NCBI GenBank assembly: GCA_900472395.1
Contig: UCHV01000044.1
Span: 1 to 64,000, forward strand
DNA from: Hyphomicrobiales bacterium
Lineage (GTDB): Bacteria > Pseudomonadota > Alphaproteobacteria > Rhizobiales > Rhizobiaceae
DNA: 64,000 nucleotides
Direction: 5' to 3'
Shown here: piece after piece, positions 39,418 through 47,115 of the stretch
Position numbering within the stretch: the first letter of the stretch is position 1
Layout: each line of letters begins with the position of its first letter
Position numbers and translations under genes: made by a program
The notes under the pieces: model-generated
The model's input: only the letters and a program-made list of their open reading frames with translations
Told to the model about the DNA's origin: nothing
Database searches by the model: none

Positions 39418-39810
39418 CTAGTGTTCGTTCAAAGAATTGACCCGCCAACGGCCTTCGCTTTCGGTGCATGCCCGACCATTCACAGTGTCGCCGCCCCTCA
39501 ATGACTGGCGAGTGCTGATGAAGGCACGGCATAATTTTCCGCTAGTGTCGCGGCTTTCGGTATAGCTTAAAACGCCTGCACTCCCCGTCTTTGGGCTTGC
39601 CCATGCCACACTGTTCCCTTGAGACTGCGGGGCCGAAGCCAGTGCTCGCTCAATAGCAGTTGCGTCCGGGGCAACCGCATTGACGACTGGTTCCGCGTGC
39701 GGATTTAACGATCCTTGAGGTATAGCGTCGTCGTGGGTGCAAGACGCGAGTACCAGTGTAAAAATGACGGTCGGTGCGACCTGCCAGTTTCGCCACAGAT
39801 ATTTGTGCAA
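39418..39810 (-). CDS. Outer-membrane lipoprotein (RT0821/Lpp0805-type surface antigen)
   Basis: 130 residues starting at a TTG (39810) with AAGGA upstream. A lipobox, LVLASC, gives a lipidated Cys after about 24 residues. The C-terminal part (SYTESRDTSGKLCRAFISTR, then GRACTESEGRWRVNS) is the small domain found at the end of Rickettsia-type 17 kDa and RT0821/Lpp0805 surface proteins. It lies beside an outer membrane barrel gene on the same strand, about 60 bases downstream of it. Confidence 0.8.
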   Translation of the reverse strand: MHKYLWRNWQVAPTVIFTLVLASCTHDDAIPQGSLNPHAEPVVNAVAPDATAIERALASAPQSQGNSVAWASPKTGSAGVLSYTESRDTSGKLCRAFISTRQSLRGGDTVNGRACTESEGRWRVNSLNEH

Positions 39811-39871
39811 CCGATGTTCCTTGTCTGCGTGGATGCGGGAGGTTGCGACATCGCCCCTCCCGCTCAGGTCA

Positions 39872-40618
39872 TCAGAACTGCTTGCGCAGGCCGAAGGTTA
39901 CTGCGTGGCTTCTGAAATCGGTGCTCGATGCAGATCCATCACGTGCCACGAATTCGAAGTCGTCGGCCGCGGTGAAGCGGTAGCCGATATCAAGGGTCGT
40001 GTTATCGAACAGCGACATGTCGGAGAAGAGGCCGATGCCCTGCAAGTTGATGCCGACGCCCGCGTCCAAGTGATAGGCGAACTGGGTATCGCTGTCGTCA
40101 ATCAGCGTTGCTACTCCAGCAACGCCCTGCTTGCGCAGTTCCAGGTTCATGAAACCGGCACCGCCGCCGACGAAGGGTGTGATGGCGCTGAAGAACCCAT
40201 CATTCGTGAGGGGAATGTCAAGGTAACCGTTGATGTAACCCTGGAACGAACGCGCGTCGCCGAACGAATCGATTCCTGCGACACCAACGCCATTGACGGA
40301 GTGGGCATCAACCGACGCGCTTCCGTAACCAAGTTCGAGCTCGACGCGCGGGGAAATGAAGCCGATGGAGCCGAAATTATAACCTGCGCGGACCGAACTA
40401 TAGAAACCCGTGTCATAATCCGTGGAGATAGAATTACCGAGAACGCCAAACGACGTATCGTCCAGGAAGCTGACGGAGCTTAGAGAGCCAATGTAAAACC
40501 CGGATGTGGAGGGCACAACCACCGGAGCCTGTTCGGCGGCCATGTCGGCGGCGGTGACGGCACCGACAACCGCGGTTGAGAACGCGCAGGTCAGAAGAAC
40601 TCGTTTGAGAATGTTCAT
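39872..40618 (-). CDS. Outer membrane beta-barrel protein
   Basis: 248 residues. Signal peptide (LLTCAFSTAVVGAVTA, cleavage near AADMAA), then alternating strands typical of an 8- to 10-strand barrel (FYSSVRAGYNFGSIGFISPR; LELGYGSASV; ITPFVGGGAGFMNLEL), ending SHAVTFGLRKQF with the C-terminal aromatic needed for BAM insertion. AGGATA precedes the ATG. Resembles P44/Msp2-Omp25-like porin-related proteins of alphaproteobacteria. Confidence 0.9.
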   Translation of the reverse strand: MNILKRVLLTCAFSTAVVGAVTAADMAAEQAPVVVPSTSGFYIGSLSSVSFLDDTSFGVLGNSISTDYDTGFYSSVRAGYNFGSIGFISPRVELELGYGSASVDAHSVNGVGVAGIDSFGDARSFQGYINGYLDIPLTNDGFFSAITPFVGGGAGFMNLELRKQGVAGVATLIDDSDTQFAYHLDAGVGINLQGIGLFSDMSLFDNTTLDIGYRFTAADDFEFVARDGSASSTDFRSHAVTFGLRKQF

Positions 40619-40865
40619 GTCAGGTATCCTGGTTGGGAGGCTACAAACGCCTCAGCCGCATTTAGGTGACACATTTCCGATTTCATCATTTGGACACAAA
40701 GCAGATGGCCCTGGTATTATGTTTCCATGCTACATGTGACAGATAGGTTACACCGTCGTCGCCTCCGTTATCCACGCCTGTGTGCGTATTTTTTTTCCAA
40801 GTCCGTTAAGCGGTGAGAGATCATCACAAGGGTGACGGTTCAAAGTGATGGTCACCCGACCACTT

Positions 40866-41561
40866 TTACTGTGGCCGCCCATGGGTGCTGGCGGAATTGG
40901 CAAGCTTCTCTGGGAATCTTCCCCTGAGAAAATAGGTCGCCTGTGCTGTGACGATTTCCTTGAACCGCTCAAGAATGCCCGCCGCCTCCCGTCGTGGCTG
41001 CATCAGAGCGAGGCGGACACTCGCGTCCGCCATGTTGAACAGCAATATGAGGGTGGTCTTGTACTGATCACGCTTCGCCTCCTGCACGAAACGCACGGTG
41101 GCCTCGTAAAAGTTGTCCACCTGAAGGCGCGTCTCGACGATATCCTGCTGCCCCAGCACCTTGCTGGCTTTGATGGCGTTCATGATATCGATGGCTGACG
41201 TTCCCTGTCGCATGACATCATAATAGGCGTCGACCAGAAGCTCGGCCGCCATCACCGCATCGTCTGCAGTCTGGATATTTCCGATAGCGCCTTTCAAAAT
41301 GAAACGTGTTTCGGCGACATACCGCTCGTAGAGGGATGCAACAATCGCCTCCTTGTCGGGGAAATATTGATACACTGACGCGATCGGTCCGCCACTTCGT
41401 GAGCCGATTTCCTTCATCGTGACAGCATCAATGCCTTTTTCCCCGATGAGATCAGCTGAGACCCTGAGAATCTCCGAGACCCGATCCTTGCTACGCACTT
41501 GTTTCGGTATACGGCGCAGGACGGTTTTCGGCTGCTTGCCGGAGCGGTACTGATTGCTCAT
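40866..41561 (-). CDS. TetR-family transcriptional regulator
   Basis: 231 residues. The N-terminal helix-turn-helix spans about 25-70 (ILRVSADLIGEKGIDAVTMK; GGPIASVYQYFPDKEAIVAS), followed by an all-helical ligand domain. AGGATAC precedes the ATG. Its neighbour on the left is the outer membrane barrel on the same strand; on the right lies a divergent stress operon that starts at 41762. The target is unknown. Confidence 0.93.
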   Translation of the reverse strand: MSNQYRSGKQPKTVLRRIPKQVRSKDRVSEILRVSADLIGEKGIDAVTMKEIGSRSGGPIASVYQYFPDKEAIVASLYERYVAETRFILKGAIGNIQTADDAVMAAELLVDAYYDVMRQGTSAIDIMNAIKASKVLGQQDIVETRLQVDNFYEATVRFVQEAKRDQYKTTLILLFNMADASVRLALMQPRREAAGILERFKEIVTAQATYFLRGRFPEKLANSASTHGRPQ

Positions 41562-41711
41562 GCTGTATCCTATTTTGGCATTTGCGATGCCGTCCTTCTA
41601 CGACCTATCGACCGCGCAGACGTGAAGTCAAGCCGTGCGTTCGCGATAGTTTAAAAGGGCGGTGCTCTTGCGGAAACGCAAACTCTTCAGACTTCGCACA
41701 ACGCTCTCCCT

Positions 41712-41736
41712 GGAACTCGTGTCACCGTCGCTTGTT
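41712..41736 (+). promoter_or_regulatory. EcfG/RpoE2-type promoter of the DUF2934 operon
   Basis: GGAAC at 41712-41716, 18-base spacer, TT at 41735-41736, 25 bases before the ATG at 41762. Ideal placement. Confidence 0.65.
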
Positions 41737-41761
41737 CTATCGGGCAGAGTACAGGAGGAAC

Positions 41762-41956
41762 ATGAGCAACGAAGACGCAATCCGCAACGCCGCTCACGCT
41801 AAATGGGAGGCGGAAGGAAGGGCCGACGGGCAGCACGGTCGGCACTGGAGCGAAGCCGAAAAGGAAGTCAGCGGTCATTCGACGGGTGCTGCCGAGATCT
41901 GGTCCGGCGATCATCACGGCGGCGTCTCGCCACCGACAAGCACCGGTTCGGTGTAA
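41762..41956 (+). CDS. DUF2934 small hydrophilic protein
   Basis: 64 residues. The core IRNAAHAKWEAEGRADGQHG followed by WSEAEKEV is the DUF2934 signature (helix with W-x-x-x-G-x-x-x-G). AGGAGGA precedes the ATG. Small proteins of this family are common in rhizobia and are often stress-induced; molecular role unknown. First gene after an EcfG-type promoter. Confidence 0.85.
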   Translation: MSNEDAIRNAAHAKWEAEGRADGQHGRHWSEAEKEVSGHSTGAAEIWSGDHHGGVSPPTSTGSV

Positions 41957-41965
41957 GAAGAACAG

Positions 41966-42106
41966 GTGCAGGAGCCATCCAACGACTGGCCCGCCGCCTC
42001 TTCCAATTCGGACGAAGGAAACTCGACCCCGTCTCCCGTAGACAAGTTCGATCCTCCAGATGCTGACCGAAGGACTTTCGGGAATGGCGACACTGACCGA
42101 TCGTAA
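41966..42106 (+). CDS. Possible 46-residue hydrophilic protein (GTG start)
   Basis: Ser/Pro/Asp-rich (EPSNDWPAASSNSDEGN; VDKFDPPDADRRTFGNGDTD). The GTG follows AGAAGAAC, nine bases after the DUF2934 stop. It could be an independent small gene or the remains of a longer DUF2934 protein after a frameshift. Weak support. Confidence 0.35.
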   Translation: MQEPSNDWPAASSNSDEGNSTPSPVDKFDPPDADRRTFGNGDTDRS

Positions 42107-42143
42107 CTGAAACATTGAAAATTCATCAAGGTAAGGGAACCAT

Positions 42144-42626
42144 ATGGCTCAAATAACGCACGATTTCATCGACGCACTGCACCGACTGGAAGAATCTGGA
42201 AACGTCGATGTCATCGCAGACTTATTTGCCGACGATGCAGAGCTTTCGAACCCGTTGGTCCTGCACGGTCCGGACGGAGACAATGGAGCGAAAGCATTTT
42301 GGGCGAGCTATCACGCGGCACTGGGCGCAGCATCTTCGCAGTTTCTGAACGTGATTGTAGACGAAGGGAAAGCCGTCCTTGAGTGGCGGACAGCTACTGA
42401 AATCGACGGGAGGCCTACGTCCTACGCGGGTGTGAGCGTCATCGAAACCGATGGAGAGAAGATTACAGCATTCCGTGCTTATTTCGATCCGCGACAACTC
42501 ACCACTCGGGTCACCGGGAGGGAGACGTCGAACGATGAAAGTAATCCCGGCCCGAAAACTTCGGAGGCTTCAATCGATGCGCAGCGGGATGCAGCGGAGA
42601 GCCGCGCTGCGGGCGGCTACAGTTGA
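42144..42626 (+). CDS. SnoaL-like (NTF2-fold) protein
   Basis: 160 residues. NTF2-like fold: FIDALHRLEESGNVDVIADL, LFADDAELSNPLVLHG, VLEWRTATEIDGRPTSYAGV, and DGEKITAFRAYFDPRQL. A polar tail of about 40 residues follows. Family members bind or convert small hydrophobic molecules; no catalytic set is obvious. AAGGGAA precedes the ATG. Same strand and close spacing suggest one operon with the DUF2934 gene and the next gene. Confidence 0.85.
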   Translation: MAQITHDFIDALHRLEESGNVDVIADLFADDAELSNPLVLHGPDGDNGAKAFWASYHAALGAASSQFLNVIVDEGKAVLEWRTATEIDGRPTSYAGVSVIETDGEKITAFRAYFDPRQLTTRVTGRETSNDESNPGPKTSEASIDAQRDAAESRAAGGYS

Positions 42627-42662
42627 CGGAAATTAGGAACCAGCCCAACCGGGAGCCAAGAG

Positions 42663-42893
42663 ATGCGACATCGCGAACAAGATCCTTTCGGTTCGACCGA
42701 CGCTACCACGGAGTATGAACGCGATGGCAAGCCGGGCGGGAAGTCGGGCTCCTCAAAGTCAAAGCTGGCAGTCGGGGTAACGGTAGTTATCCTAACGCTG
42801 TTCCTCTCATGGCTTCTAGCCACTCCCTTCGATTCCGACCCCGCTCCTGAGGGTGCGGCTCAGGTCGCCGTTTCAGGAGCAAGGGCGCCGTGA
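42663..42893 (+). CDS. Small single-span membrane protein, 76 residues
   Basis: A charged N-terminal half (EQDPFGSTDATTEYERDG, Lys/Ser-rich) is followed by one transmembrane helix (LAVGVTVVILTLFLSWLLA) and a short acidic tail. GGGAG precedes the ATG. Third gene of the likely stress operon from 41762. Function unknown. Confidence 0.7.
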   Translation: MRHREQDPFGSTDATTEYERDGKPGGKSGSSKSKLAVGVTVVILTLFLSWLLATPFDSDPAPEGAAQVAVSGARAP

Positions 42894-43113
42894 ATGACAC
42901 CGGTTTCCACCTTCGTCCGGAAGCGTAGCTTCACCGAAAACCGATCGCTCGGATAGAACGTCGCGCAGCCTCGGGCTGATTTGTCTCGCTCAAAGAAAAT
43001 CGCGCGGGATGACGCACGCTAAACGGCCCGTGCCCAAGCGCCAATGGTTGCACGCTTCAGACACTGAGCAAAAAAGCCTGCAGACCTCGTGAGAGAGTAC
43101 TGCTCGTTTTGGT

Positions 43114-43257
43114 TTAATACCGCCCCGCGGAAAATCTGTAAGGACCTGCCTGCTCGGATTTGTCGAACATCGGCACCGCATAAAGCATGACGGCCACCAA
43201 CGTGGCCCCTGCAAACATGATCAGTATCAACCCTCGTACCATGCCGTCCCTCTTCAT
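43114..43257 (-). CDS. Very small membrane protein, 47 residues
   Basis: MKRDGMVRGLILIMFAGATL then VAVMLYAVPMFDKSE: one hydrophobic helix and a short polar tail. No ribosome site is present, but an EcfG-type site ends nine bases before the ATG, so a leaderless mRNA is predicted, as for the L,D-transpeptidase. Without that promoter I would rate it lower. Confidence 0.5.
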   Translation of the reverse strand: MKRDGMVRGLILIMFAGATLVAVMLYAVPMFDKSEQAGPYRFSAGRY

Positions 43258-43266
43258 TGCTTAAGC

Positions 43267-43292
43267 AACACCGCGGGGCGCGGTTCGGTTCC
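43267..43292 (-). promoter_or_regulatory. EcfG/RpoE2-type promoter (N19) of the 47-residue membrane protein
   Basis: Minus strand: GGAAC (43292-43288), 19-base spacer, TT (43268-43267), with the ATG nine bases further on at 43257. Confidence 0.45.
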
Positions 43293-43376
43293 CTGATTTT
43301 ATGTGTGTACGGTATCGTCGCTTCCTATCCTTGGCTTGCGCCCTATCTTACCACATGGATTGCGGGAGGCCCGGAA

Positions 43377-44981
43377 ATGCGCAAATCGAAGACCAGATTT
43401 TATCTCGCAGTTGCTGCAATTGTATGCGCTCACTCCCCGGCTGTCAGTCAGACCAATAATGGCGTGTTGATAAACCGCGGTACGCCTGCACCTGATTGCA
43501 AAATCCATGTGAACGTGGACAAAAACGGAGAGTTGCCGGGCTATTCGTCGCAGTGGGATGGCAAGTCTGTTTGCCTGCCGTTCACGCCTACCAGCCAGCT
43601 CTTGCCGCTCGGCGTTTCCGGCGACGATTACTACATCAAAGACTTCAGCGACGCTCGCGTCCGCGCCAAGTGGGCGTCCTGCAAGGAAAACATCGCTTGT
43701 CGAGACAAGACGCTTGAAGCCGCGAAGGCGTTCGCGAAGTTCGAGGCACGTGATACGGGCACCGTCGATAACGCAGGGGCAGTCGATTTTGACGGAACCG
43801 TTGATTTGACCCGGATTCGGCGCCCTGGGTATTTTGGTCGGGCTCCCTACGGCGAGGCGATCGGGGGTGCGGAGGAGAAGGCATACGTTGTCGAATTCAC
43901 CGCGCCACGCGACAGTTTCGAAAAGCTCCATCTTGGTCTCGAAAGCGACATCAAGCTTCGTGGCTGGTATCTCAAGGGCGACGGTGTACGGAACCCGAAT
44001 GGGGACGCGGTGCGTGCCCTCGTTGTCATGAACAACGGCGGCGGGAGTGAACTTACCGCCATAGATAACCCGGAAACCAAACCATTTTCCGTGGGATCAG
44101 ACGGAAAATACGGGGCAGCGAAGGCAGACAGCCTCTCGGAGGAGCCTGGGATCCGTCACTGGCGCGGTTTCTTGGCTGACCTCAATACTGCGGGGTTCGA
44201 CGTACTCGTTACGGACAGGCGTGGCAACGGGATTTCCGGCGGCAGAAACGGCTTCAATACTGCCGAGCAGGCAAACGACATCTTTCGTGAACTTGATCAG
44301 CTGGACACGGGTAAAGGTCTCAGGATCCTTGGGCCAGACGCCCAATTCATCGAAGGTGAGCGAGCGGCTCGCTTCCTGTTGGATGGAAAGTCGGCGCGGG
44401 AAGTTCCCGTCGTAGTCGGCGGCTACTCCCGCGGATCGTACGCCACCCAGTGGTTCATGCATAAAAACTTTGTCCAAAACTGCAACTACGACCTTTCTAA
44501 GCCCGACTGCTCTGCAGCGGTCGGCTTGAAGAACGTTCGAGGCGCCATCCTCTATGGCCCGAACTCAGGTGGATTGGGTTACCGACTCGCCGGGCACGAC
44601 CTGATCGAGGGCGCGCTTCGTGTCGAATTCAACACGACGTATTATGTGGATTCCGTTGTGCCCGCCAACGTTGGCAAATGGCCGGGTCTCCAGATAGTCA
44701 AAGGCACATGGGATTATGTCGAAGGGCTGGAAGGTTCGCTCGACACCTACAAGAGGGCGGCGGGCTTAAAAGACATATCCGTGTTTCTGGGACCGCACGG
44801 CCTGCAATCACAGAACCCCGACAACATGCGTTACGCTGGCGAACGCATGGTTGCGTTCGCCAGCGCCGCCGTTCTTGGCCACCAATCCGTCCCTGGATCG
44901 CATGAGCCAAAAGATCTCCGCGATCTTGTAATCTCGGTGCCACACCAATGGGACTTATCGATGACGGTGCCAGGCCCATGA
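43377..44981 (+). CDS. Secreted alpha/beta-hydrolase
   Basis: 534 residues. Signal peptide (FYLAVAAIVCAHSPAVS). The nucleophile elbow is in VVVGGYSRGSYATQW (G-x-S-x-G with Ser), preceded by FDVLVTDRRGNGISGGRNGF, typical of the strand 3-4 region. Possible acid and His lie in the C-terminal region (SVFLGPHGLQSQNPDNMRYA). Six cysteines suggest periplasmic disulfides. Periplasmic or secreted esterase or peptidase; substrate unknown. I use the ATG at 43377 (GGGAGG upstream) because it starts the signal peptide; the frame is open from 43257. Confidence 0.85.
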   Translation: MRKSKTRFYLAVAAIVCAHSPAVSQTNNGVLINRGTPAPDCKIHVNVDKNGELPGYSSQWDGKSVCLPFTPTSQLLPLGVSGDDYYIKDFSDARVRAKWASCKENIACRDKTLEAAKAFAKFEARDTGTVDNAGAVDFDGTVDLTRIRRPGYFGRAPYGEAIGGAEEKAYVVEFTAPRDSFEKLHLGLESDIKLRGWYLKGDGVRNPNGDAVRALVVMNNGGGSELTAIDNPETKPFSVGSDGKYGAAKADSLSEEPGIRHWRGFLADLNTAGFDVLVTDRRGNGISGGRNGFNTAEQANDIFRELDQLDTGKGLRILGPDAQFIEGERAARFLLDGKSAREVPVVVGGYSRGSYATQWFMHKNFVQNCNYDLSKPDCSAAVGLKNVRGAILYGPNSGGLGYRLAGHDLIEGALRVEFNTTYYVDSVVPANVGKWPGLQIVKGTWDYVEGLEGSLDTYKRAAGLKDISVFLGPHGLQSQNPDNMRYAGERMVAFASAAVLGHQSVPGSHEPKDLRDLVISVPHQWDLSMTVPGP

Positions 44982-45303
44982 ACGGTAACGGCCGAGTACT
45001 ACAGGAGCTGTTTTGCGTACCTCGATTCCTGACGGGTTAGTTCAACGAAAGCACTTCTCCGCAGCCGTTTCCGATGCTTGCGCATTATGGCCGTCTTGAA
45101 ACAAGCGGACCAGAGACGTTGCGCGCCCATCGTGGCGGGCGTCATGCTAAGGCGCACCTTTGCGAATATCCTTTCGAGCATAGCCAGGACCTCAGGACCA
45201 AGTGCGATGAATGCTGATAATCTCTGGGCGCATACCCTTGCAAAATAGGGCTCGTTCCGTTGAGATATGCTCGGCCGATACAGCCGATCACATGGTGACC
45301 ATC
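44982..45303. other. 322-base gap without a confident gene
   Basis: A 102-codon minus-strand frame (44999-45307) is open and basic (RKHRKRLRRSAFVELTRQ) but has no motif or ribosome site and overlaps the next small gene; probably not coding. Confidence 0.35.
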
Positions 45304-45459
45304 TCAATTTTGCTGAATGGAATGTGGTGAAGGCTGGCTTGAATTCGGCTCACCAAGCGCGAGGAAAACTGCGTAGATCGCCCCAATAGCCAACGCGATT
45401 GCGAAGATGATGCCCACGTACGTGAACATCCCCTTTCGCGCTTTACTTTCACCGCTCAT
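45304..45459 (-). CDS. Small single-span membrane protein with SKARxGMF motif (copy 2)
   Basis: 51 residues: MSGESKARKGMFTYVGIIFA, then a hydrophobic stretch IALAIGAIYAVFLAL and a polar tail. It is the paralogue of the gene at 30312-30467: same length, same SKAR(R/K)GMFT start, same helix. Its ATG overlaps the stop of the upstream hydrophilic gene (ATGA), showing co-translation and an EcfG-type promoter in common. Function unknown. Confidence 0.75.
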   Translation of the reverse strand: MSGESKARKGMFTYVGIIFAIALAIGAIYAVFLALGEPNSSQPSPHSIQQN

Positions 45460-45707
45460 ATCTCGTCCTTAGGGAGTTCGCCATCAGCATTCGCCATGCC
45501 CGCCCGAGCGCCCTTCACCAGGACATCACGGTTCCGGTCGGCGGTGTCTGGATCGGATCTGGACGCATCACTGTCGCGGTCAGGGTTGTTTCCAGCGGCG
45601 TGTTCGCCGCCCTCTTCAGCTTGACTTTTACGCGCGAGATCGCGCTCTACAGTCTCGCGGGACCCTTCTGCTGGATCCTGCTCAGGATGCTCGTTCGAGT
45701 TTTCCAT
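45456..45707 (-). CDS. Small hydrophilic (disordered) stress-type protein, 83 residues
   Basis: No hydrophobic segment; rich in Glu, Asp, Arg, Asn and Ser (ENSNEHPEQDPAEGSRETVE; NNPDRDSDASRSDPDTADR), ending DVLVKGARAGMANADGELP. AAGGAG precedes the ATG. First gene of a two-gene operon with SKAR copy 2, behind an EcfG-type promoter. Hydrophilin-like composition fits desiccation or osmotic protection, but that is inference. Confidence 0.75.
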   Translation of the reverse strand: MENSNEHPEQDPAEGSRETVERDLARKSQAEEGGEHAAGNNPDRDSDASRSDPDTADRNRDVLVKGARAGMANADGELPKDEI

Positions 45708-45730
45708 GATTGACTCCTTTCTATGAGGCG

Positions 45731-45755
45731 AACCAACTCGCTGTGCGTTCGTTCC
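45731..45755 (-). promoter_or_regulatory. EcfG/RpoE2-type promoter of the hydrophilin-SKAR operon
   Basis: Minus strand: GGAAC (45755-45751), 18-base spacer, TT (45732-45731), 24 bases before the ATG at 45707. Ideal placement. The rest of 45756-46047 shows no gene. Confidence 0.65.
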
Positions 45756-46047
45756 GCTGAATTCTTCGCATAGCAGTCCCCTTACTCCGTGAGACCATCC
45801 ACGGACGGATACTGAAGGTGTTATGCGCTCCAGGAACTAGCCGCATTGGAGCTATGGAAATCCCGCTGCATTCGGGCATTGTCATGAAGCAGCACGACCA
45901 AGCGACATGAACATGAGGAGGCCTTCGGGCGATCTGGGACTTTTACTGCCACGTGAATGTCATTCCGCCCAACCAAGCATTCGATGGGCCACCCCGTGAC
46001 GCGATCTCGCACTCATTGCGGAAATCACGATCGGGTGCTGCTGCCTC

Positions 46048-47115
46048 CTAGTACCCCGTCATCTCCAGATACCCCTCGCCCGACGTGCTGCCTTCGAAGG
46101 TAATCGGGCCCTCCCAGTAAGGCGTCGTCGTTCCCATCCAAGACCGGGAATTCAGTGGATGCGTGACGACGTCCAAACTCTTGCTGGGGATCCTGACACG
46201 CCAAACCGTAGGGATCGTCCGGTCGCCGACTTTCGTCGTTTGCTTTGGCTCGATGATGACCTCGTCTCCGGACAAGGAGGTGCTTTCGCCGTTCACGGAC
46301 ACCCAATTGGCCGATGAGTAACCATTGCCGCTGTCGCGTAGCCGGAATGCCATCAGTTTCTCGCCGGACGCCAAGTGAAGGGAGAACCAATCCCAACCGG
46401 TTTGATCAGCCGCCAATGGTTGCGAAGACCACTCCCTGTCCATCCATGCTTTGCCCGTGACGGTTACGGGTTTGCCCTCCAGGACGATCTCCCCTTCAAC
46501 AGTGTAGTAGGGCTGCGAATAGTAGAAGCTGGCCTGCCCGTTGGCTGACTTGACCGAATAGCCTCTATCTCCCTGACGCACGAGCGGTCCTTTCGCCGAT
46601 AGTGAAAGGTCATAGCTGAAAAGATCCGCCTGCGCTTTGACCTTAAGGTTTTGCAGCGGATCTGCATCCGGTGCACCAGTGCCCTGCATACCCCATTCGT
46701 CTACCCAGGCCCTGAACGGCTGGAGGGTGACGCCGGCTTGACCGACACCACCCCGCGCCAGGCGCTCCCCGAAATAATGCTGGTTCTTCGTTGTGACCGC
46801 AGCATGACCCAGCCAAATCTGAGGATCAGACCATCCCTGCACCGTTTGCGGAGAAAGTGCTGACCGGAACAAGGTCCATTGAGCTCCATAATCCTGCCCA
46901 CTGGCATCCTTTAAGTTGGCTGTGACGTACCACCACTCGATCCGATAGTCGGGATGGGCACCATGATCGCGCGGGAACTCCAGGGGAACGCCTTTTCTCG
47001 GAACCGAAAAACCTTCGGCGGTCGTGCCAAGCCCTGCGAACCCCTGCGCATGACCTTCAAGATGAGAGGCGCAGAGGAATAAAATTACAGCAAGGCCGAG
47101 CCGATTAGCGCTCAT
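46048..47115 (-). CDS. AttH/CrtC-type lipocalin-like secreted protein
   Basis: 355 residues with a signal peptide (LGLAVILFLCASHLEGHAQG). The core follows the AttH / carotenoid-hydratase-like double lipocalin fold: HPDYRIEWWYVTANLKD, QWTLFRSALSP, HAAVTTKNQHYFGERLARGG, GKAWMDREWSSQPL and WDWFSLHLASGEKLMAFRLR. It is the last gene of a three-gene exporter operon and overlaps the permease stop by 11 bases. In AttEFGH-type systems the equivalent protein acts in the periplasm with an ABC exporter; cargo unknown. Confidence 0.88.
   Translation of the reverse strand: MSANRLGLAVILFLCASHLEGHAQGFAGLGTTAEGFSVPRKGVPLEFPRDHGAHPDYRIEWWYVTANLKDASGQDYGAQWTLFRSALSPQTVQGWSDPQIWLGHAAVTTKNQHYFGERLARGGVGQAGVTLQPFRAWVDEWGMQGTGAPDADPLQNLKVKAQADLFSYDLSLSAKGPLVRQGDRGYSVKSANGQASFYYSQPYYTVEGEIVLEGKPVTVTGKAWMDREWSSQPLAADQTGWDWFSLHLASGEKLMAFRLRDSGNGYSSANWVSVNGESTSLSGDEVIIEPKQTTKVGDRTIPTVWRVRIPSKSLDVVTHPLNSRSWMGTTTPYWEGPITFEGSTSGEGYLEMTGY

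Noticed and set aside
39780..39830. GGAAC-like site at the lipoprotein start
   Set aside because: It lies at the ribosome site and no TT follows at the right spacing; AAGGA there is better read as a Shine-Dalgarno site.
44999..45307. 102-codon minus-strand frame after the alpha/beta-hydrolase
   Set aside because: No motif, no ribosome site, and it overlaps the SKAR copy 2 gene; probably chance.
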